Part shown: positions 11,965 to 20,180 of the stretch, piece by piece
Layout of the letters: each line of letters starts with the position of its first letter
How positions within the stretch are numbered: the stretch's first letter is position 1
Assembly (NCBI GenBank): GCA_039105265.1
Contig: JAPFFF010000036.1
Location: forward strand, 434,001 to 498,000
DNA from: Tritrichomonas musculus
Lineage: Eukaryota > Parabasalia > Tritrichomonadida > Tritrichomonadidae
DNA: 64,000 nt
Direction of reading: 5' to 3'
Made by a program: the position numbers and the translations under genes
The notes under the pieces: model-generated
What the model was told of the DNA's origin: nothing
Databases searched by the model: none
The model's input: the letters and a program-made list of their open reading frames with translations, nothing else

Positions 11965-12040
11965 AATTCAATACTGATTTGTGACATTTTGAATTGGATT
12001 GATATTTATCATTGAATTTGTCGCAAATCAGTATTGAATT
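11965..12040. repeat. 76-bp palindrome in the 3' flank of the complete kinase gene
   Basis: Same inverted repeat as at 7742-7818 (AATTCAATACTGATTTGTGA ... TCGCAAATCAGTATTGAATT), about 170 bases beyond the stop codon at 12208. Confidence 0.65.
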
Positions 12041-12207
12041 TAATTTTAAGCAAATTGTTATAGAATTGGCCGAAAAAGAAGAAATAAGAGAAATAAATAG
12101 AATCAATATTTCATAATTTTGATTGGTGATACATATATATATATATATTACCGAATAAAAAAAGAATTAATATATTTTGTTTATTTAAAAAAATAAAAAT
12201 TTTAGAT

Positions 12208-15051
12208 TTATTCTTCTGATTCATCATTTTGATTGATTGATACTTTCTGGAATGATGGTCCTTTCAATTCAATGATCTTCTTTCCTTTATCATATGAAGA
12301 TTGACTATGTTTGATGAAATCAACATATTTTCGAAAATCTTCTTTGTTAACATCATTTGTTAAGAACGATGAATCATTTTCTAATAAATCAACAATTTCC
12401 TGAAAAGTTAGCCTGTCACTCGGATTTTGACTCCAACATTTTACAATCAAATCTTTATAAGCTTCAGGAACTTGTTTTTTAATGTCAGGTCTCCATCCTT
12501 CATGAATTTGATTTGGAAGTATATATATATTTCCTTTAAATATGAAAAGGCCACTATATAATTCATATAAAATGATACCAAATGAATACACGTCGCTAGC
12601 TTCGGAATACGCCTTATTATCATCATATAATTCTGGAGGCATATATAATAAAGTTCCTTTAAAGCCAGCTTGTGATTCCATTGTGACACTTTGTTCATTC
12701 TCATGAATTTGTTTCGCTAATCCAAAATCTGATATTTTTGGAAATAGATAATCATCCAAAAGAATATTTTCTGGTTTGAGATCTCGATGAATAACACGAT
12801 TTAAATGTAAAAATGCCATTCCTGCTGCAATTCCATATACATTTATTAATTTCTTGGTGGCATCCCATCCTTGAATCTTCTTGCCTTTCGATTCTTGAAA
12901 TATAATGTCTTTTAATGAACCATTCGGTGCAAATTCATTAATGATAACTGGCTTTTTCTTACCATTAAAATTAACTGGACTATATCCAATAAATTTCAAG
13001 ACAGCAGGATGACTTATGCTTGCCATAATATTGACTTCTCGATATATGTTTAACATTGCGTTTTTATCTTCTTCTTTGATCAATGATTTCGATACTTTTG
13101 CTGCATATTTTTCGCCTGTTTTTTTATTTTGACAACAATACACTTTTCCAAATCCCCCTTGACCGACTTTCATTCCAATTTCATAATTATTTAAATCTAA
13201 ATATTTGTTTTCATCTTGTCCTTCTTTTTTTGATTCTACTTTATTTGGTTCAGATTTTTTCGGATCTTCTTTCTTCGGTTCAGATTTCTTTGGTTCTTCT
13301 TTCTTTTGTTCTTCTTTCTTTTGTTCTTCTTTCTTTGGTTCTTCTTTCTTTGGTTCTTCTTTCTTTGGTTCTTCTTTCTTCGGTTCAGATTTCTTTGGTT
13401 CTTCTTTCTTTGGTTCAGATTTCTTTGGTTCTTCTTTCTTCGGTTCAGATTTCTTTGGTTCTTCTTTCTTCGGTTCAGATTTCTTTGGTTCAGATTTCTT
13501 TGGTTCTTCTTTCTTGATATTAAATGTGATATTATTAGAAGAGTTGTTTGGTGAATTATTAAACATAGCAATCTTTTGGTTTAATGATTCTTTGTATTTA
13601 TTAGAATTACCTGAATTTCGATTGCTTGTTGATGGAGTTTCTTTTTCTTTGTTCTTTTGATTATCATTAGTTGAAGATATTAATGGAACTTCTCTGGATT
13701 TATTGTTACTATTGTTATTGTCATTAGGCACAATTTTATTGTTTGAAGTTACAATTTGAGATTGAATAGCAGAACGATTTGCAGTTGCTTTTGAATTAGG
13801 ATTGTTGTTTGCTCTTAAACCAAATTTTGGTTCTTGTTTAGGTTCATTGTTTGTCAAATCTCCTGATCTACTTTCAAAGATCGCTTTCTTTTCTGAGATT
13901 CCTGGTGCTATATTTGGACTATGAATTAAACCTGATTTATTATCTTCATTCGAATTACTTTTTACTTGTGCAGTTGTATGTACTGTTGTTGGTGCCGGTG
14001 GTGCTGCAGGCGCACCCATTACTTTAATTTTATTGTACATCGCGACTCGATCTTGAACTCCGACTTTTTGTTTTTGATCTTCTAAACCTTCCAAAGGTTT
14101 AGTATATTCTTTTGTCGTATTTCTACGTCTTAATGTTTCATTTTTTTGTTCATTATGTTTGAAACTACCGAAGTTATTGATATATTCTTGATATTTTTTT
14201 TCATCGATTAAATCAGTAATGAATCCTCTATTATTTTTTAAAACATCTGCAATTTCATTAAAAGTTGGTCTGCTTTCAGGATCTTGATCCCAGCAACTTG
14301 AAATTAGAATTTGATACACATTTGGAATTTCTTTAGGAAAATCAGGTCTTAATCCTGATATAATAGAAGTTACAAAAGAGTACAATGTCGCGTTTTTAAA
14401 TGGTTTTTCCCCTGAAATGATTTCAAATACGATCATTCCAAAAGCATATACATCGCTAGCAGGAGTATATGGTAAGTCACTAAATATTTCAGGTGCTGCA
14501 TAAGAGGGTGTTCCTCCAAATAGTATTTTTGGTTCTTTTGAATCAATTTCTGCTGCCAATTCAAAATTTGAAATTACTGGACCCAAAAATTCATCTAAAT
14601 AAATATTAGATGGATTTAAATCGCGATATATAATGCCATGTTCATGTAAATATGCCATTGTTTTGGCTAACCCATAAATGATGATTAATTTATAAGTCTC
14701 ATCCCAAAAACTTGGAGCCAAACCTTTTGATTCTTTTTCTATGGTATCAGCTAAAGTTTGATCTGGAAGAAATTCTGTTATAATAACAGCTTTCTTCTTT
14801 TTTTTAAAATCGATAGGACTATATCCTATAAATTTAATAATATTTGGATGACTCATCATTGTCATAATTTTCAATTCATTTTTAAAGGATAAATTTTCTT
14901 TTTCGGATTTTTTGGATGATTCATTATAAATTTTTGCTGCAAAATTTTTTCCTGTTATTTTATCTTTGATCTTATAAACAGTGCTAACTTGGTATATAGA
15001 AATCTTTTCCAAAATGTTATACTTGGTTATGTCTATAGGTTCAACCAGCAT
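12208..15051 (-). CDS. Tandem pseudokinase-kinase protein, 947 residues
   Basis: A complete cytosolic-type protein with two kinase domains and no signal peptide or membrane segment. Domain 1 (about residues 11-270) keeps the lysine K40, the helix C glutamate (E59) and the catalytic-loop aspartate in YRD (142-144). It has no glycine loop, the loop lysine is N146, and the DFG motif reads NFE (162-164), so it should be a pseudokinase. The linker (about 290-600) carries 18 tandem 5-residue KK[ES]E[PQ] units. Domain 2 has VGQGGFGKVY, AAK, HRDLKPEN, DFGLAK and PPEL, so it should be active. The start is the ATG at 15049-15051, preceded by sequence conserved in the 20181 copy. Domain order recalls JAK-type regulation of a kinase by an adjoining pseudokinase, but that is analogy only. 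It is almost identical to the gene at 20181-22904. Confidence 0.9.
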   Translation of the reverse strand: MLVEPIDITKYNILEKISIYQVSTVYKIKDKITGKNFAAKIYNESSKKSEKENLSFKNELKIMTMMSHPNIIKFIGYSPIDFKKKKKAVIITEFLPDQTLADTIEKESKGLAPSFWDETYKLIIIYGLAKTMAYLHEHGIIYRDLNPSNIYLDEFLGPVISNFELAAEIDSKEPKILFGGTPSYAAPEIFSDLPYTPASDVYAFGMIVFEIISGEKPFKNATLYSFVTSIISGLRPDFPKEIPNVYQILISSCWDQDPESRPTFNEIADVLKNNRGFITDLIDEKKYQEYINNFGSFKHNEQKNETLRRRNTTKEYTKPLEGLEDQKQKVGVQDRVAMYNKIKVMGAPAAPPAPTTVHTTAQVKSNSNEDNKSGLIHSPNIAPGISEKKAIFESRSGDLTNNEPKQEPKFGLRANNNPNSKATANRSAIQSQIVTSNNKIVPNDNNNSNNKSREVPLISSTNDNQKNKEKETPSTSNRNSGNSNKYKESLNQKIAMFNNSPNNSSNNITFNIKKEEPKKSEPKKSEPKKEEPKKSEPKKEEPKKSEPKKEEPKKSEPKKEEPKKEEPKKEEPKKEEQKKEEQKKEEPKKSEPKKEDPKKSEPNKVESKKEGQDENKYLDLNNYEIGMKVGQGGFGKVYCCQNKKTGEKYAAKVSKSLIKEEDKNAMLNIYREVNIMASISHPAVLKFIGYSPVNFNGKKKPVIINEFAPNGSLKDIIFQESKGKKIQGWDATKKLINVYGIAAGMAFLHLNRVIHRDLKPENILLDDYLFPKISDFGLAKQIHENEQSVTMESQAGFKGTLLYMPPELYDDNKAYSEASDVYSFGIILYELYSGLFIFKGNIYILPNQIHEGWRPDIKKQVPEAYKDLIVKCWSQNPSDRLTFQEIVDLLENDSSFLTNDVNKEDFRKYVDFIKHSQSSYDKGKKIIELKGPSFQKVSINQNDESEE
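13245..13515 (-). repeat. 15-bp coding minisatellite (KK[ES]EP repeats)
   Basis: Eighteen 15-base units encode Lys-Lys-[Glu/Ser]-Glu-Pro in the linker of the 947-residue kinase. The equivalent arrays have about 9 units at 9037-9174, 5 at 18475-18545 and 10 at 21718-21870. The array is open in other frames on both strands; those frames are by-products of the repeat. Confidence 0.85.
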
Positions 15052-15358
15052 TTGATATTTTTCGGTTTTGTATTTTTGATAACGTATTACTATTTAATTT
15101 TTCGGTTATTTTGAATGAAGATAACATGGTCTTTGCATATATATGATTTTTTACTAGATTGTTAAGTTTTTAAATGAAAAAATAAAAACAAGTTTAAATG
15201 TAGTAAGATTTTTCACTTTTTGAATGAAAGTTAAATGATATCAACAATTTTATAAAAAAGATGTATAGTATTTTTAATATTAGCTTCAAGATAAATAAAA
15301 AGTATTTATTGTTTATTTTACAGTTAAGCGCGGAATTTTTATCCTTAGGTAAAAAAAA
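15052..15358. promoter_or_regulatory. Upstream region of the pseudokinase-kinase gene, with preserved MITE empty site
   Basis: Homologous in inverted orientation to the upstream region of the 20181 gene (19560-20180). The TA at 15204-15205 is the position where the other copy carries a 340-bp MITE. A CACTTTTTGAATGAAAG motif lies at about 15213, some 160 bases before the start codon. It belongs to a recurrent AACTTTTTGA-like word in this window. No TCAYTW initiator is seen next to the ATG. Confidence 0.5.
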
Positions 15359-16151
15359 ATAGGTCGGCCAAAATAACGTGTTTGTCAAAAACATAAAGCC
15401 AAATTTAAAAAAACGCTAGAAACTTCCCAAACTTATATATTTGTTTCATGATCGTATAATTAAGAAAATATCTAAATTTGGTGTGAATTCTTGAGTTGGA
15501 TTTTTTTTTTATCATCATTTTTTTGAAATTTGAATTTAAAATAATTATATCCTGCTATATATTTAATTTATGTGTGATTTTATTACTTTTTTAGTTTATA
15601 ATTATTTATAATATATATAAATATAATTAAAATTAAGAAATTTTTAATTATTCATCAGTGAATTGATGGAAAAAATTTAATACAATTTTAGAAAAAATAG
15701 AAGATCAAATTTCCTTTTTATTTTTATTTTATTATATTACAAAAACTTATATAACAACAAAAGTCTACTTAAAAATGAAAAAGAAGAAGAAAATCTTAAA
15801 AGAAAATATCCCAAACTTTTTCAAAAACAATTGAATTTTGTATTTTTTAAAAATGCATTTTTCATGTTAAACAAAATAAATATTTATTTATTAATGATTA
15901 TATTAAATTTAATACAATATTATATATATAGATAAACATAAATAATTATCTTTTTTTATGATAATTATAGGATATATTAATATTTTATATTTTAAAGAAA
16001 AAACATAAATTTCACAAAACTCAACTCAAGAAATTGGATGAAACTTGGTAAACAGAATATGTAGACATAATATAATATTATATATCAAATAGAAGATATT
16101 CCTACGTTTTTTTATTTTTTTTGACAAAACTCGTTATTCTGGCCGACCTAT
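15359..16151. mobile_element. Inverted-repeat DNA element, about 793 bp
   Basis: The left end ATAGGTCGGCCAAAATAACG matches the reverse complement of the right end (ATAGGTCGGCCAGAATAACG) with one difference, and similarity continues for about ten more bases. Both ends abut eight A residues, which would fit an 8-bp duplication but is weak evidence because it is a homopolymer. The interior is AT-rich with no coding sequence. Confidence 0.6.
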
Positions 16152-17415
16152 AAAAAAAATTATGATAACTATATTTTTTTTTTGAAAAAAAAGTATATTT
16201 ATTATTATTATTATTATTTTTTAAAAAATAAAAAAATAAACCGGTTTTCGATGTTTTTTTTTTTTTAAAAAACAAGCTTTTATAAAACCACCTGAAATAT
16301 ATAATAAACATTAGGAAAATATAAGATTTTGCTTTTTAAAAAATCATTTTTTCATATTACCTTCAAGAAATTTGACTTTTTTCTTAATATAATTTCAATA
16401 TATGATCATATTTTTTTGAATTCTATAACTTTTTTTATGTTTTGCAAATTCAATATATCGGTCATATTTGAATGGCTGACGAATAAAATAAATAACTTTT
16501 TGAGATATAAGTTATTTCAAATTAAAGTTATTAATATATTGAATTTTTTCATTTTTTTTTTTTTAATATCTTCTTAAATTAAATATATATTTACATTAAA
16601 TCTAAATTTTTTTACAAGTTTAATCGAATGCACATTCAAAAAACATCTCTATTTCAATGAATACTAAAAAAAAATTTTATCCAAAGTTATCCAAAAAGTG
16701 CCAAAAGGATAAAAATTCCACACTTAAATTTTACATCAAAGAAAATATATTTATTATATAAAATCTCTTAATTTTGATAAAAATTAATAACGTTCTTTTT
16801 AGCCTATTAGGCTCGTATTTGATTAAATTTGCCTTGGCATAAATGTCTATGCTGCATCAAAACAAATTCGTAAATATTTATTTAAAAAAAAAAAAAAATG
16901 TAATAATGCAAAAGATAAAATAAAATTTCTTCTCAAGAACTATTAGTTAATTCTTTTAATTATTACAAATTTTAATTTTATAAATGAATTATCATAAAAC
17001 CTCTTTTTTGATATTTTTTTTTCTGTAATACTAATTCAATACTGATTTGTGACATTTTGAATACATAATTCAAAAACACAGATTTCCAATTTTATGTATT
17101 ATCAGCAATAAACATATATAAAAATGGAAATTCTGTTATCAAGGGATATCCAACAATAAAAATCCTGATATTTTGGAATGGTAAGGGAATAAATGAAAAA
17201 TGCTTTTGGCTTATTTTTATACTCAAAAATAGTCTCATTTCAAAATTTGAGAACTTTTCTCTCAATTCTTCAGAATTTTTTTGCTTATGAATAAACCAAA
17301 ATTTATGCCATGTATATTTCATAATTTTGGTTGGTGACAAATATATATATAAAATGAAAAAAGAAAAAAGAATTAATGTTTTTTATTTATTTAAAAAAGT
17401 AAAAAAAATTTAGAT
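16152..17415. other. Non-coding AT-rich stretch and kinase 3' flank remnants
   Basis: No gene supported. Bases 16975-17064 carry the shared TTTATAAATGAATTATCATA block and a half copy of the kinase 3' palindrome. Bases 17190-17340 are homologous to 11690-11880. Confidence 0.5.
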
Positions 17416-19191
17416 TTATTCTTCTGATTCATCATTTTGATTGATTGATACTTTCTGGAATGATGGTCCTTTCAATTCAATGATCTTCTTTCCTTTATCA
17501 TATGAAGATTGACTATGTTTGATGAAATCAACATATTTATGAAAATCTTCTTTGTTAACATCATTTGTTAAGAACGATGAATCATTTTCTAATAAATCAA
17601 CAATTTCCTGAAAAGTTAGCCTGTCACTTGGATTTTGATTCCAACATTTTTCAATCAAATCTTTATAAGCTTCAGGAACTTGTTTTTTAATGTCAGGTCT
17701 CCATCTACCAAGAACTTGAGAAGGAAGCATCATATAATTTCCTTTATATTGGAATTGCCCATTGTATAATTCATATAAAATCAAACCATATGCATAAACA
17801 TCGCTCGCTTCTGAATATGCTTTGGGATTTTCTATCAATTCTGGAGATAAATACAATATAGTTCCTTTAAAGCCAGCTTGTGATTCCATTGTGACACTTT
17901 GTTCATTCTCATGAATTTGTTTCGCTAATCCAAAATCTGATATTTTTGGAAATAGATAATCATCCAAAAGAATATTTTCTGGTTTGAGATCTCGATGAAC
18001 AACACGATTTAAATGTAAAAATGCCATTCCTGCTGCAATTCCATATACATTTATTAATTTCTTGGTGGCATCCCATCCTTGAATCTTCTTGCCTTTCGAT
18101 TCTTGAAATATAATGTGTTTTAATGAACCATTCGAAGCAAATTCATTAATGATAACTGGCTTTTTCTTACCATTAAAATTAACTGGACTATATCCAATAA
18201 ATTTCAAGACAGCAGGATGACTTATGCTTGCCATAATATTGACTTCTCGATATATGTTTAACATTGCGTTTTCATCTTCTTCATTAACAGGATTTATTAA
18301 TATTTTGGCTGCACATTTTTCTCCTGTCATTGTATTTTGACATCGATACACTTTCCCAAATCCTCCTTTGGCGATTAGTTTTCCAAGTTTAAATTTACTT
18401 AAATCTAAATACTTTTTTTCTGCTAATTCTTTTTCTACTTTGTCATTATTTTCATTTGTCTCATTTTCATTTGGTTCTTCTTTCTTTGATTCTTCTTTCT
18501 TTGGTTCTTCTTTCTTTGGTTCTTCTTTCTTCGGTTCAGATTTCTTGATATTAAATGTGATATTATTAGAAGAGTTGTTTGGTGAATTATTAAACATAGC
18601 AATCTTTTGGTTTAATGATTCTTTGTATTTATTAGAATTACCTGAATTTCGATTGCTTGTTGATGGAGTTTCTTTTTCTTTGTTCTTTTGATTATCATTA
18701 GTTGAAGATATTAATGGAACTTCTCTGGATTTATTGTTACTATTGCTATTGTCATTAGGCACAATTTTATTGTTTGAAGTTACAATTTGAGATTGAATAG
18801 CAGAACGATTTGCAGTTGCTTTTGAATTAGGATTGTTGTTTGCTCTTAAACCAAATTTTGGTTCTTGTTTAGGTTCATTGTTTGTCAAATCTCCTGATCT
18901 ACTTTCAAAGATCGCTTTCTTTTCTGAGATTCCTGGTGCTATATTTGGACTATGAATTAAACCTGATTTATTATCTTCATTCGAATTACTTTTTACTTGT
19001 GCAGTTGTATGTACTGTTGTTGGTGCCGGTGGTGCTGCAGGCGCACCCATTACTTTAATTTTATTGTACATCGCGACTCGATCTTGAACTCCGACTTTTT
19101 GTTTTTGATCTTCTAAACCTTCCAAAGGTTTAGTATATTCTTTTGTCGTATTACTACGGCCTCTTGTTTCCCTTTTTTCTTCAGTTTCCAT
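17416..19191 (-). CDS. Single-domain protein kinase derived from the tandem family, 591 residues
   Basis: Lacks the N-terminal pseudokinase domain of its paralogues. After a short unique start (METEEKRETRGRS) it joins the shared linker at the NTTKEYTKPLEGLEDQ segment. It keeps the proline-alanine-rich and asparagine-rich linker, has five KK[ES]EP-type units, and ends with a full kinase domain (AKGGFGKVY loop, AAK, HRDLKPEN, DFGLAK, SPEL). The kinase domain is closer to that of the 7984 gene in its C-lobe (LYNGQFQYKGNYMM) than to the 12208/20181 pair. The ATG at 19189-19191 is chosen because upstream codons lack another ATG. It may be a functional short form or a deletion product. The junction with the linker is clean, which favours a real shorter gene. 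Confidence 0.85.
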   Translation of the reverse strand: METEEKRETRGRSNTTKEYTKPLEGLEDQKQKVGVQDRVAMYNKIKVMGAPAAPPAPTTVHTTAQVKSNSNEDNKSGLIHSPNIAPGISEKKAIFESRSGDLTNNEPKQEPKFGLRANNNPNSKATANRSAIQSQIVTSNNKIVPNDNSNSNNKSREVPLISSTNDNQKNKEKETPSTSNRNSGNSNKYKESLNQKIAMFNNSPNNSSNNITFNIKKSEPKKEEPKKEEPKKEESKKEEPNENETNENNDKVEKELAEKKYLDLSKFKLGKLIAKGGFGKVYRCQNTMTGEKCAAKILINPVNEEDENAMLNIYREVNIMASISHPAVLKFIGYSPVNFNGKKKPVIINEFASNGSLKHIIFQESKGKKIQGWDATKKLINVYGIAAGMAFLHLNRVVHRDLKPENILLDDYLFPKISDFGLAKQIHENEQSVTMESQAGFKGTILYLSPELIENPKAYSEASDVYAYGLILYELYNGQFQYKGNYMMLPSQVLGRWRPDIKKQVPEAYKDLIEKCWNQNPSDRLTFQEIVDLLENDSSFLTNDVNKEDFHKYVDFIKHSQSSYDKGKKIIELKGPSFQKVSINQNDESEE

Positions 19192-19613
19192 TTTACTATT
19201 ACAATTCAAAAAACTTTGGGATCACATCACAAGTTATATGAAACACTCAATTTTTTCAATATATCGATTATTAGCATATTTTCATAGCAAAATAAAACTG
19301 AGAATTAATAATTAAAAACATTTCAATAAACTTTTTTGGTTAAGGTTTTAAATATGTGAAATTTATGGCGAATTTCTTGATTTGAAATTTCTAACCATCT
19401 CTCAACTTTTTTAAATAAACAATAAGAGATGGTTCGAAATTAAAATTATTATTACTTTTTCAAATTATTAAAAATGTGTTTATTTCATTATAATTAATAT
19501 GATCTTAAGCAATTAATTGCTTAAGCCAAATTCGGATTCAAATTTATCTAACTCAAAAAATTTACTCATAATTATAATTAATCCTGAAACTGATATTAAA
19601 AATACTATATATC

Positions 19614-19644
<31 letters not shown>

Positions 19645-19687
19645 TGCTGATATCATTTAACTTTCATTCAAAAAGTGAAAAATCTTA
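19192..19687. other. Divergent intergenic region left of the MITE
   Basis: Separates the minus-strand 17416 gene from the plus-strand 20181 gene. Bases 19560-19687 align inverted with 15204-15300, the upstream region of the sister gene, including CTTTCATTCAAAAAGTG. No further gene is seen. Confidence 0.5.
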
Positions 19688-20027
19688 CAGTATGGTAAAA
19701 TTTATCATAACACTCATAATAACCTCAGAACACTATTGAGAGACTTTCTGACGTTTATTTTATTTATGTATAGAATCATTGAATAAATTAAATGATCGAG
19801 AAAATAATTTACTCAGAATATTCCATGAAATTGAATTTATAGCAAACAAAATATTGATAAGATTGAATAAAGGGTAAAATATTAGGGTAGAAAAATAAAA
19901 AGCTAATCTCTAATATGAATTGAATAAATTTATTGAAATATAATTCTGAGAATTTCAATGCTGATAATCAAAAAGTTGTAAGTGTTCTGAGGTTATTGCG
20001 AATGTTATGAAGTTATTTTACTTACTG
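19688..20027. mobile_element. Tc1/mariner-like MITE, 340 bp, TA target duplication
   Basis: Starts CAGTATGGTAAAA and ends TTTTACTTACTG, with a longer imperfect inverted repeat inside (AACCTCAGAACAC / GTGTTCTGAGGTT). It is flanked by TA at 19686-19687 and 20028-20029. The inverted sister copy of this upstream region (15204-15205) has a single TA and no insert, so the insertion and its TA duplication are demonstrated inside the window. CAGT-type ends with TA duplications are typical of Tc1/mariner. There is no transposase gene. Confidence 0.88.
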
Positions 20028-20180
20028 TACTACGTTTAGACATATTTTCTTTTTTCATCTAAAACCTTAACAATCTAAAAAATAAATCATATGTATACAA
20101 AACCATATTATTCTCATTCAAAATAACCGAAAAATTAAATAGTAATACGTTATCAAAAATACAAAACCGAAAAATATCAA

